From the NCBI GenBank assembly GCA_016303095.1, contig JAEDMH010000058.1:1-13556 (forward strand): a DNA stretch of 13,556 nt. Direction: 5' to 3'. Positions 1 to 6,382 of this stretch are shown here, piece after piece. Position numbers and translations under genes: made by a program. Position 1 is the first letter of the stretch; every line of letters starts with the position of its first letter. The notes beneath the pieces were generated by a model. The model saw only the letters and a program-made list of their open reading frames with translations, did not search any database and was not told where the DNA came from. Origin of the DNA: Lentisphaeria bacterium (GTDB taxonomy: Bacteria > Verrucomicrobiota > Lentisphaeria > Oligosphaerales > Oligosphaeraceae).

Positions 1-76
1 TTCAAACAGAAACAATCGGAATTTCTGTCAAAAAGATATTGATAGAGGTTCCCTTATCACAAAATTTTCATTTATT

Positions 77-571
77 ATGGCAAAGAAAGATAACATTACA
101 ATCTCAGACTTATTCCAAATATTGGATTTGTTGGAAAGTACAGGTGTGAAGTATTGGCTTGACGGCGGATGGGGGGTAGATGCCCTGTGTGGGAAACAAA
201 CCAGAACTCATAGAGATGTTGATATTGATTTTGACAGTCGTTATACTGACAAATTGCTTGCCTTTCTTCAAGAAAATGGTTTTATCATAGAAACAGATTG
301 GCTTCCAACGAGGGTGGAATTACACAGTGCCGAATTGGGATATATAGATATACATCCATTTGTATTGAATGAAAATGGTACATCCAAACAAGCCGATTTG
401 CAAGGTGGTTGGTATGAATTTCAGCCAGACTATTTTGGTGAAACTATTTTGGAAGGCAGGGTTATTCCCTGTATTTCATTGAAAGGGCAAAAAATATTCC
501 ATTCGGGATATGAATTGCGGGATAAGGATATTCATGACTTATCTATTCTTGATGCTATTTCAAATTCCTAA
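77..571 (+). CDS. lnu(C): Lincosamide nucleotidyltransferase, Lnu(C)-type
   Basis: Predicted to inactivate lincosamides (lincomycin, clindamycin) in the cytoplasm by transferring a nucleotide to a drug hydroxyl. The 164-aa product has the minimal nucleotidyltransferase signature of the LinA/Lnu family: GGWGVD at residues 30-35 and HRDVDIDFD at 45-53, whose aspartates (D47, D49, D51) are the expected metal ligands. GYIDIHPF (89-95) and the QADLQGGWYEF and IPCISLKGQ blocks are also typical. The length equals what I recall for Lnu(C), so I use that symbol; a related lnu allele is possible. The gene is AT-rich and has no Shine-Dalgarno before the ATG, unlike the GC-rich genes to the right, which fits recent transfer. 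Positions 1-42 are open in frame 1 up to a TGA and might be the tail of an upstream gene, but that is too short to call. An IS66-type end begins 45 bases after its stop. Confidence 0.85.
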   Translation: MAKKDNITISDLFQILDLLESTGVKYWLDGGWGVDALCGKQTRTHRDVDIDFDSRYTDKLLAFLQENGFIIETDWLPTRVELHSAELGYIDIHPFVLNENGTSKQADLQGGWYEFQPDYFGETILEGRVIPCISLKGQKIFHSGYELRDKDIHDLSILDAISNS

Positions 572-615
572 ATCCGTGAAATAATTGGTGAAATCGACGA
601 TAAAATAGAAGAAAA

Positions 616-850
616 GTAAGCGCCCAGCCAGCCCCATCTAGATTTGAGTCAGACAGCGTGGTATGTTCTTCTACAAACCGGAATAATGGGAGAACGGCAT
701 GGGACGCGAAGGACGAGATTATTGGGAGGCGCAACTGTCAGAATATTGGGACAGCGGCTTGACGATTCAAGAATACAGCGAACTGAAGGAACTTCCTTAC
801 GAAAGTACCCGCCGCTGGATCCGAGTGTTGCAAAAGGCACGGAATAAATT
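616..850 (+). mobile_element. Left part of an IS66-family insertion sequence (truncated)
   Basis: IS66-family elements are known for inverted repeats that start with GTAA. Here GTAAGCGCCCAGCCAGCCCC starts at 616, exactly where the AT-rich lnu flank changes composition, and is followed 83 bases later by a TnpA-like start. Only the left end and the first part of tnpA are present: no tnpB or tnpC (transposase) reading frame follows, and host genes begin by about 930. The right boundary near 850 is where TnpA similarity fades by eye and is uncertain by tens of bases. The fragment cannot move by itself. It may mark a deletion, or a join made in assembly at a repeat. Confidence 0.6.
699..850 (+). 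pseudogene. tnpA: IS66-type TnpA (helix-turn-helix accessory protein), truncated
   Basis: The first 50 or so residues resemble the N-terminus of IS66 TnpA proteins: an aromatic/acidic start (YWEAQLSEYWDSGLT), a helix-turn-helix region (IQEYSELKELPYESTRRW) and a basic end (RVLQKARNK). IS66 TnpA is a small DNA-binding helper encoded upstream of tnpB and tnpC. The start at 699 has a good Shine-Dalgarno, GGGAG at 688-692. After about residue 50 the frame stays open to 2078, but that part is simply antisense to two host genes and has no TnpA character. The gene is therefore judged to be cut off and not to be a 459-aa protein. Confidence 0.55.
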
Positions 851-934
851 CTCATATTGCATTCGCAAGCGGATAACCTCACCTGTCATTGATGCTGTAA
901 TGTACATCCTCTCGCATTCCTTTGCCAGCGTCAT
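797..934 (-). pseudogene. Possible start of a third operon gene, cut by the IS fragment
   Basis: On the minus strand an ATG at 934 lies one base after the TGA of the LolA/RseB-like gene (stop 936-938), an arrangement typical of operons. The frame reads MTLAKECERMYITASMTGEV and continues to a TAA at 797-799 (45 aa). The first 25-30 codons lie in host-like sequence and the remainder runs into the IS66-type fragment, so the stop is probably not the original one. I do not recognise the protein. It could equally be a chance frame, because the gene upstream may itself end at its natural stop. Confidence 0.22.
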
Positions 935-935
935 C

Positions 936-1754
936 TCAATTTATCCTCGAATAAATAGAGGTACCCTTTTGTCTTTTCCGCTTTTCCTGAAGGAGGGTGG
1001 CCCGCTTTTCCAGGTATTCCTGGAGATTGCGAACGGTGAAATCCACGGTTTTCGGGGTTTGAAAGAGGGTAGGGTGCTGGGACCAGTCCGGGAGGAAATC
1101 GGGGATTTCCATGGCTTCCGTGGTGATGTTTTTGGGATCCTTGGTGATGCTTCGCTTTCGGAGGAGCATGTGGGTTCTTTTGTCCACCAGCCAGCTGCGC
1201 GTCCAGGGATGTTGTTCCTCAAACACCTCATCCGGCTCCCAGCATCCGGTGATTTGGGAGAGAAGAAGGCGGGAATCTTTCTGCTTTTCCCGGGAGAGGG
1301 TGGCGGTGACTTCCCAGGCGGGGCGATTGCGGAAGACCACCTCCCGCATTCGGAAGTCGCAGAAGTCGAATTCCTTTTCAAAGGGGCGGAGATAGATTCC
1401 CTCCAGTTCATACAAACGGAACAACGCCCTGGAACGGGCCGCCTTTCCCAGCTTGGGATCCAGGATGAAATGTCCCTCCTCGTTCTGGAGGAGGGAGAGA
1501 AGAATCTCCCCGTTCTTGGTCAAATCCAGGCGTCGGCATGCCGTGCCGTCGGGATTGGTGCGCTTGTAGTAGGTCCCCTTGTTGGCCTGGGGAAACTCCG
1601 GGAAACGAATCTTGTTCTCCGTGATATAACTGGCTTTGGCGGAGGACTCGAAGGCCTGGAAGAGGAGCGTTTTGGGGGATTCTGTCTCCTGGGCGTGGAC
1701 CAAAGAAAGGAGGGGAAAGAGAGCAAGGAGAAGGAGGGGAAGGAAGTTGGCCAT
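936..1754 (-). CDS. Secreted protein of unknown function, possibly LolA/RseB-like
   Basis: The 272-aa product begins with a clear Sec signal peptide (MANFLPLLLLALFPLLSLVHA, cleavage probably after AHA/QE around residue 22), so it should be periplasmic. I chose the ATG at 1754 because the frame upstream of it encodes no plausible protein and overlaps the preceding gene. The mature part alternates short beta-like segments (GTYYKRTNPDG, EGHFILDP, PAWEVTATLS, RSWLVDKRTHMLLRK). This pattern resembles LolA or MucB/RseB beta-sheet lipoprotein-carrier folds, but no diagnostic motif is visible and the assignment is only a guess. The gene follows the lipoprotein gene by 13 bases and is probably co-transcribed with it. 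The tract before the ATG (AACTTCTTCCTCCCC) holds no Shine-Dalgarno. Its last residues lie near the IS-derived junction, so the C-terminus could be altered. Confidence 0.75.
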   Translation of the reverse strand: MANFLPLLLLALFPLLSLVHAQETESPKTLLFQAFESSAKASYITENKIRFPEFPQANKGTYYKRTNPDGTACRRLDLTKNGEILLSLLQNEEGHFILDPKLGKAARSRALFRLYELEGIYLRPFEKEFDFCDFRMREVVFRNRPAWEVTATLSREKQKDSRLLLSQITGCWEPDEVFEEQHPWTRSWLVDKRTHMLLRKRSITKDPKNITTEAMEIPDFLPDWSQHPTLFQTPKTVDFTVRNLQEYLEKRATLLQEKRKRQKGTSIYSRIN

Positions 1755-1767
1755 GGGGAGGAAGAAG

Positions 1768-2199
1768 TTAGCGGAGGGTCTCGTGGGTGTCGGAGAGATA
1801 GACCATCCAGCCCTTGCCGGCGGCGACCACCTTCTGCTCCTTTCCATCCCAGGAAATGTTCGTCAGAGGAAAGACTTCGCTGTTGTGCACCACATCCATG
1901 TCCAGAAGCCAGCCTTTCCCGGAAGGGGCTTGCTCCTTGCGGAACAAAAGGAGGGAGAGGGAGTGGCTGTTGTTCCCGTAAGCGCTGTGGGCGTAAAAGG
2001 CTCCCCGTTTGCTTAAGGGGATTGTCTCCAAGGGAAAAGTGTGGCGCACTTCTTTGGCGAAGTCCTTTTCCTCAGTGAGAAGAGAAATGGCCACGCAGGG
2101 CTTCTTCTCCTCCACGCTCTCAAATTTCTTATCCCGGTCTTTCCCTCTCCCACAGGAAACCAAGAGAAGAAGAAGAAAAAAACGAGGGAGCCATGGCAT
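1768..2199 (-). CDS. Small outer-envelope lipoprotein of unknown function
   Basis: The 143-aa product starts MPWLPRFFLLLLLVSCGRGK. This is a type II signal peptide with lipobox LVSC, so C16 should carry the lipid anchor. The residue after the cysteine is glycine, not aspartate, so outer-membrane retention is more likely than inner. The start at 2199 is supported by an AGGA Shine-Dalgarno about seven bases upstream and by the signal peptide; a longer frame from 2235 only adds residues before it. The rest has no motif I recognise; WDGKEQKVVAAGKGWMVYLSDTHE looks beta-rich. It is the first gene of a probable two- or three-gene unit with the LolA/RseB-like gene and diverges from cytX. Confidence 0.75.
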   Translation of the reverse strand: MPWLPRFFLLLLLVSCGRGKDRDKKFESVEEKKPCVAISLLTEEKDFAKEVRHTFPLETIPLSKRGAFYAHSAYGNNSHSLSLLLFRKEQAPSGKGWLLDMDVVHNSEVFPLTNISWDGKEQKVVAAGKGWMVYLSDTHETLR

Positions 2200-2258
2200 G
2201 AGGGTATCCTGGGTCAGCGTAGAGAAGGGAGGCAATCGAAGAGAAAGACGAGAAGGAA

Positions 2259-2287
2259 TGTATATGCGGTTCTCCCTTTTGCGTCAT
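2259..2287 (-). promoter_or_regulatory. Candidate promoter for the lipoprotein gene
   Basis: Read on the minus strand, ATGACG (2287-2282) and TATACA (2264-2259) are separated by 17 bases, four of six matches to each sigma70 box. It lies about 60 bases before the ATG at 2199, inside the divergent region shared with cytX. The match is weak and the organism's promoter consensus is unknown. Confidence 0.28.
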
Positions 2288-2323
2288 GCTGGAGTCGAGG
2301 AGGACATTACATTACGGGGCATG

Positions 2324-2403
2324 TACGGGGTGCTGCCCGGCGAGTGCCGGGATTGGCTGAGATGACACCCGAGAACCTGATCCGGGTAATGCCGGCGGAG
2401 GAA
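2324..2403 (+). promoter_or_regulatory. TPP riboswitch (THI box) in the cytX leader
   Basis: This aptamer binds thiamine pyrophosphate and represses the downstream gene. All conserved parts are present in order: GGGTG (2328-2332) pairing with CACCC (2366-2370) as P2; a P3 hairpin CCCGGC-GAGT-GCCGGG (2336-2351); the invariant CTGAGA (2357-2362); AACCTGATC (2374-2382); and the P5 segment CCGGGTAATGCCGG (2382-2395). The aptamer ends in GGAGGAA, and GGAGG (2397-2401) is also the Shine-Dalgarno of cytX. Control is therefore probably at translation initiation, not termination: no terminator hairpin fits between aptamer and start codon. CATG at 2320-2323 could also pair with CATG at 2408-2411, which covers the start codon; that is speculative. 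Confidence 0.96.
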
Positions 2404-2408
2404 TGACC

Positions 2409-3584
2409 ATGAATGACTGTGCGCATGTGTGCGTCCGGGAAGGGCGCAAATTTGGTTTGATTTGGTTTGGTGCGGCGACTTCCCTTGCGGAAATTGAGGT
2501 AGGGTTATGGAGTCGGGGGTGTCTCCCGGCGGTGGTGCTGGGGCACATTGTGGGGGGTGTCATGCTCTTCCTGGCGGGGATGCTGGGGGCGAAGCTGCGG
2601 AAGAACGGGATGGAATGCACCCAGAGTTTCTTTGGGCGTCCGGGAATGTTCTTCTTTGCCGTCGCCAATGTCTTGCAGCTGGTGGGATGGACTGCCGTGA
2701 TGCTGGCCCAGGGAACGGATGCCGCCAAGGGGTTGGTGGCCAAATGTCCCGCCCCGCTTCTGACGGTGCTGCTGGGCCTCTTGGTCATGGCCTGGATTTT
2801 CGTGGGCCTGCGCTCCTTCTCCTACGTGACCACCGTCACCATGGTTCTGCTGCTGGGCATGGTGTCGGTGTTGACCTGGCGGGTCTTCCAGGGAGGAGCG
2901 GAGGTGGTGCCTCTGGCGGAGACCCCCTCCTTCTGGAGCATCTTTGACCTCTCCCTGGCCATGCCTCTCTCCTGGCTGCCCCTGATCTCCGACTACACCA
3001 AGGAGACCCCCGCTCCCAAGACCGCCTGCGCCGTCTCCGCCCTGGTCTACACCCTGGGAAGCCTGTGGATGTATGCCGTGGGCATTGGTCTGGCCAGAAT
3101 CGGGCAGGACAACATCACGGACGGCATTGTCTTCGTCCACATGGGCATTTGGGCGCTGCTCATCGTCCTCATCTCCACCACCACCACCACCTTCCTGGAT
3201 GCCTACAGCGCAGGAGAGTCTGCCAAGGCCGTCTTCCCTGAGATTCCCCCCAAAGTGGTGGGCTGCGTGGTTTGCTGCCTGGGAATTCTTCTGGCCTGCC
3301 TGGGGATTATGGGCCGGTATATTTCCTTCCTGTATCTCATCGCCTCCATCTTCGTGCCCATGGCCACGGTGATGCTGGTCTCCTGGGGCGTCCAGAACAA
3401 GACGAGGCGTTCTTCCACCCTCCTCCTTTCCAGGTTGAATTTCATGGCCTTTGTGATGGGATTCCTGGCCTACCAATTCGGACCGAAGCTGGCGCCTTGG
3501 CTGCCCCTGCCTCCGTCCGTCCTGACCATTTTGGTCAGTGGCCTTTTGGCTCTGGCGGTGAATCTGGTGGTGAAGGAGCCGTAG
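2409..3584 (+). CDS. cytX: Hydroxymethylpyrimidine / thiamine-precursor permease CytX (NCS1 family)
   Basis: Predicted inner-membrane symporter of the NCS1 (nucleobase:cation symporter-1) family, CytX branch. Members are regularly found behind TPP riboswitches and are thought to import hydroxymethylpyrimidine for thiamine salvage. The 391-aa product has the CytX-like opening FGLIWFGAATSLAEIEVG, a run of about eleven to twelve hydrophobic segments and the loop STTTTTFLDAYSAGESA in the middle. I chose the ATG at 2409 because GGAGG (2397-2401) lies seven bases before it; the in-frame ATG at 2403 is only one base from that Shine-Dalgarno. Its direct control by the TPP riboswitch supports the substrate class. 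No other thi genes lie in the window, so it acts as a stand-alone uptake gene here. It converges on dnaG with a gap of 57 bases. Confidence 0.92.
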   Translation: MNDCAHVCVREGRKFGLIWFGAATSLAEIEVGLWSRGCLPAVVLGHIVGGVMLFLAGMLGAKLRKNGMECTQSFFGRPGMFFFAVANVLQLVGWTAVMLAQGTDAAKGLVAKCPAPLLTVLLGLLVMAWIFVGLRSFSYVTTVTMVLLLGMVSVLTWRVFQGGAEVVPLAETPSFWSIFDLSLAMPLSWLPLISDYTKETPAPKTACAVSALVYTLGSLWMYAVGIGLARIGQDNITDGIVFVHMGIWALLIVLISTTTTTFLDAYSAGESAKAVFPEIPPKVVGCVVCCLGILLACLGIMGRYISFLYLIASIFVPMATVMLVSWGVQNKTRRSSTLLLSRLNFMAFVMGFLAYQFGPKLAPWLPLPPSVLTILVSGLLALAVNLVVKEP

Positions 3585-3601
3585 GGAGGGAGAAAGCGCG
3601 G

Positions 3602-3633
3602 CGGGGCGTCGGGATTTTTTGGGGGGCGCCCCG
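3602..3633. terminator. Weak inverted repeat between convergent cytX and dnaG
   Basis: CGGGGCG (3602-3608) and CGCCCCG (3627-3633) are exact complements around an 18-base loop that contains six T residues. The position between two convergent genes suggests a shared terminator, but there is no U-tract after the stem on either strand and the loop is large. Confidence 0.3.
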
Positions 3634-3641
3634 TTGTCCTA

Positions 3642-5567
3642 TCAGGCCCGTCGTTTCTTTCGGGCGATGGCCTTGGCCACCTCTTGGCTTTCCCGGAGGA
3701 TGCTGCGTCGGTTCTCCGGGTCGGTGGCGCTCTGGAGGCTTCGGCTGATTTCCTGCTGGCGGAGGGTGAGATTCAGGAGTTCCAGGCGTTGCTGGCAGTC
3801 TTGCATCACCTGTTGAATCAGGGGAGAGAGCTCGCCTTCGGCATTCGGGGATTCTCCTTCAAAGGCGGAGCAGGTGAGGATGCTGCTCACCTCCGGGGTG
3901 GCGCCCAGTTCTCCATGAAAGAGGGCTTCCCTGGCTCCCTCCCAGTCTCCCTCCGCCGTGCCGGCCAGAAGGGAGTTCAGGGCGCGCACCACGGGACTTT
4001 CTCCGCTCATGGCCTTTCCCAGCTCCAAGTTCATCCAGGCTTCCGCCACGGGCTGGAAATTCACGCAGAGATCCAGCATGGTCTGGGCCAGGGCGGTGAG
4101 CCCCTGATGTTCGTGGAAGAGGGGAGCCAGGGATTCCGCCGGCTGGGGCTCCTCCCGGAGATTGGCGGGGGAAACTGCGCCCGGATTGGCGGCGCGAAAG
4201 CTCTCCATGGCCTGGAGTCTCTCCTGTCGCTCCGCCTCCTGCTGAATCCGCTTCTTCAGCTGGTCGTCCACAATCTGGGGAGGCAATCCCAAGTCTCCCG
4301 CCAGACGATGGCCATATTCGTAGCGGGTCACCTGGTCGGGAATGGCGGCCAGGAGGCCCAGCATCTGGGTGACGATGTCGCTTTTGGCCTCGGGGGTTTC
4401 CGGGGGCGTCTGCTGGATCAGCTTTTGAAAATAGTAGGGGATGGCGGGCTGGGAGGCGGCCATGACCTGGCGCAGGGCTTGAGGACCGCCCCGACGGAAG
4501 AGACTGTCCGGATCCTCTCCTGGGGGAAGGAGAATCACCTGGACGCCCATGCCTTGGGCTAACAGCAGGGGAAGCGTCCGCTCCATGGCGTGGAGTCCGG
4601 CAGAATCTCCGTCAAAGGCCAGATGGACTTGGGGCACTTTGGTCTTGGCCAGCATTCGGGCATGTTCCACGGTGAAGGCGGTGCCCTGGGAGGCCAGAGC
4701 TTCCCCCACCCCTGCCCGATGGCAGGCGATGACATCCAGCTGTCCCTCGCAGATCACGGCCCGTCCGGCCTGGCGGAAGGCGGTTTTGGCTAGATGGAAG
4801 CCGTAGAGGAGTTGGTTTTTATGGAAGAAGGGGGAGTCTGGGCTATTGACATATTTCCCGGTGTGGTCATCGGGCTTTTGGACGAAGAGTCGTCCGGAGA
4901 ATCCCGCCACCCGGGAGAGATCGTCGCAGATGGGGAAGATGATGCGGTTTCTCCATCGGTCCAGGAGGAGTTGGGGATTTCTTTGGCTTTGGATGGCGAT
5001 GCCGGTTTCCAGGAGGAGTTCCCGGGAGAATCCCCGGGAGAGGGCCCAGGCGCAGGCCCGATCCCGGCCTTCCGGGGCAAAGCCCAGGCGATATTTCTGG
5101 ATGGTCTCCGGATCCAGGCCTCGTTCTTTCTGAAGATATTCTCTGGCGGCCTTGCCCTCCGGGGAGGTGAGGAGGCTTTGGAAAAATCCCGCCATCTCCT
5201 CCAGAAGACGGCGTCCCCATTCTCCGTGCTGGCGCTTTTCCTGCCAGTGGGGATCCCGGGATTCCTCCTCTTCCGGCACGGAGATGTGGTAGAAGTTTCC
5301 CAGCCAGCGCAGGGCGCCGGCGAAGTCGGTGTTGGCCAGGGACTGTACCAGGCGGATGGCGTCTCCTCCCACGTGGCAGCCGAAGCAGTGGTAGAGCTGT
5401 TTGGCGGTGTTGATGTGGAAGGAGGGGGTGCGTTCCTGGTGGAAGGGACAGCAGGCCTTGAAGTCGTTGCCCCCTGCCTTTTTCAGCTCCAGATGGAAGG
5501 CATGGGCGACCTCCACAATGTCCGTTCGATTCCGGATCTCCTCAATGATTTCCTGGGGGATGGCCAT
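3642..5567 (-). CDS. dnaG: DNA primase
   Basis: Synthesises RNA primers at the replication fork in partnership with the replicative helicase. The 641-aa product has the CHC2 zinc finger (C40-x2-H43, C61-x2-C64), the primase core block KYVNSPDSPFFHKNQLLYGF at 238-257, and the Toprim catalytic residues EGQLD (274-278) and DGDSAG (319-324). The C-terminal 260 residues are helical, rich in Q, E and A, and should be the helicase-binding region. It is about 60 residues longer than the E. coli enzyme, mostly in this part. The start at 5567 has GGAGG ten bases upstream. The gene lies four bases after the stop of the TPR lipoprotein gene, so it is probably the last gene of the recN-TPR-dnaG unit. The rpoD gene that often follows dnaG is absent; cytX converges instead. 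Confidence 0.97.
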   Translation of the reverse strand: MAIPQEIIEEIRNRTDIVEVAHAFHLELKKAGGNDFKACCPFHQERTPSFHINTAKQLYHCFGCHVGGDAIRLVQSLANTDFAGALRWLGNFYHISVPEEEESRDPHWQEKRQHGEWGRRLLEEMAGFFQSLLTSPEGKAAREYLQKERGLDPETIQKYRLGFAPEGRDRACAWALSRGFSRELLLETGIAIQSQRNPQLLLDRWRNRIIFPICDDLSRVAGFSGRLFVQKPDDHTGKYVNSPDSPFFHKNQLLYGFHLAKTAFRQAGRAVICEGQLDVIACHRAGVGEALASQGTAFTVEHARMLAKTKVPQVHLAFDGDSAGLHAMERTLPLLLAQGMGVQVILLPPGEDPDSLFRRGGPQALRQVMAASQPAIPYYFQKLIQQTPPETPEAKSDIVTQMLGLLAAIPDQVTRYEYGHRLAGDLGLPPQIVDDQLKKRIQQEAERQERLQAMESFRAANPGAVSPANLREEPQPAESLAPLFHEHQGLTALAQTMLDLCVNFQPVAEAWMNLELGKAMSGESPVVRALNSLLAGTAEGDWEGAREALFHGELGATPEVSSILTCSAFEGESPNAEGELSPLIQQVMQDCQQRLELLNLTLRQQEISRSLQSATDPENRRSILRESQEVAKAIARKKRRA

Positions 5568-5571
5568 GGCC

Positions 5572-6363
5572 CTATTGCCTCCGGGAAAGCTTGCGGAGAC
5601 GCTCCACGATTCTCTGGCATCCCTCCGGATCCTGCCCCCCTTGCTGCTTCACCTGCAGGCATTGGATGTAGGCCCGCTTCGCCCGGGGGATGTCGTTGAG
5701 GTAGAGGTCGTAGGCCACGGCCAGATTCTGCAGGAGGACCTCGTTCCGGGGGCATCGGGACAGGCCCTCCTGGAAGAAGGCGGCCCCCAGCTGGGAGTTC
5801 TGGCGCATCATGGCCAGCATGCCCAGGGCGTTGTAGAGTTCCGGGGTGCTGCGGTAGGGTTCCTGGGCCCGGAGGGGCTGGAGAATCTGCAGGGCCTGGG
5901 CCTGGAGATTGTTCTGCAGATAGCATTTCCCCAGAAGCATTTGGAGCTTGCCCCGATGGGGCGAGCCCGGGGGAAGGAGGCGGAGAGCCTCCTGGAGAGG
6001 AGGAATGGCGTTGCGGGAATCCCCGCTTTCCAGAAGCACCCAGCCATAGAAGAGCCAGGCGTCATAGCGCTCCGGAAAGGTGCGGGTGGCCTTGTGGAGA
6101 TTGTAGATGGCCTGGCTGCGGACGCTCTCCCGGCTGGCGTTGAGGAAGAGGCAGTATCCGTGGAGGATTTGGGCCTCCGCCAATTTGGGGACATAGCGGA
6201 GGCAGCGCTCCGTTTCCTCGATGGCTTCCGGGAAGCGTCCCTGAAGAGCGGCCTCCCGGGCCTGTTCCATCATCTTCTCCACCGCAGGCCTGCCGCAGGA
6301 GGGCAGAAGGAGCACGCCGGCCAGGGCGAGGGCGAGGAGAAGGGGAGGGAGGCGGTGGCGCAT
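5572..6363 (-). CDS. TPR-repeat lipoprotein
   Basis: The 263-aa product begins MRHRLPPLLLALALAGVLLL followed by PSCG, a type II signal peptide whose lipobox cysteine is C23; it should be anchored in the envelope. The rest is built of tetratricopeptide-like helix pairs: AREAALQGRFPEAIEETERC, a WLFYGWVLLESGDSRNAIPP unit, LLGKCYLQNNLQAQALQILQ and NALGMLAMMRQNSQLGAAFF, and a unit around NEVLLQNLAVAYDLY. TPR lipoproteins generally serve as protein-binding scaffolds; no specific partner can be named. I chose the ATG at 6363 because it starts the signal peptide exactly; the longer upstream frame is antisense-like and overlaps recN. No Shine-Dalgarno precedes it, only a pyrimidine tract (TTCCTTCCTTCCCGCCCCC). 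It sits 19 bases after the recN stop and four before dnaG. Confidence 0.88.
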   Translation of the reverse strand: MRHRLPPLLLALALAGVLLLPSCGRPAVEKMMEQAREAALQGRFPEAIEETERCLRYVPKLAEAQILHGYCLFLNASRESVRSQAIYNLHKATRTFPERYDAWLFYGWVLLESGDSRNAIPPLQEALRLLPPGSPHRGKLQMLLGKCYLQNNLQAQALQILQPLRAQEPYRSTPELYNALGMLAMMRQNSQLGAAFFQEGLSRCPRNEVLLQNLAVAYDLYLNDIPRAKRAYIQCLQVKQQGGQDPEGCQRIVERLRKLSRRQ

Positions 6364-6382
6364 GGGGGCGGGAAGGAAGGAA

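Noticed and set aside
699..2078. 459-aa plus-strand open frame
   Set aside because: Only the first 50 or so residues look like a protein (IS66 TnpA). The rest is antisense to the LolA/RseB-like and lipoprotein genes, with biased low-complexity content.
2172..2179. Second copy of GAAGAAAA as right-hand IS66 target duplication
   Set aside because: It lies inside the coding region of an intact lipoprotein gene in a purine run, with no IS66 right end next to it; a chance match.
4794..5699. 301-aa plus-strand frame opposite dnaG
   Set aside because: Antisense shadow; Gly/Glu/Val-rich without domain features, fully overlapped by the primase core.
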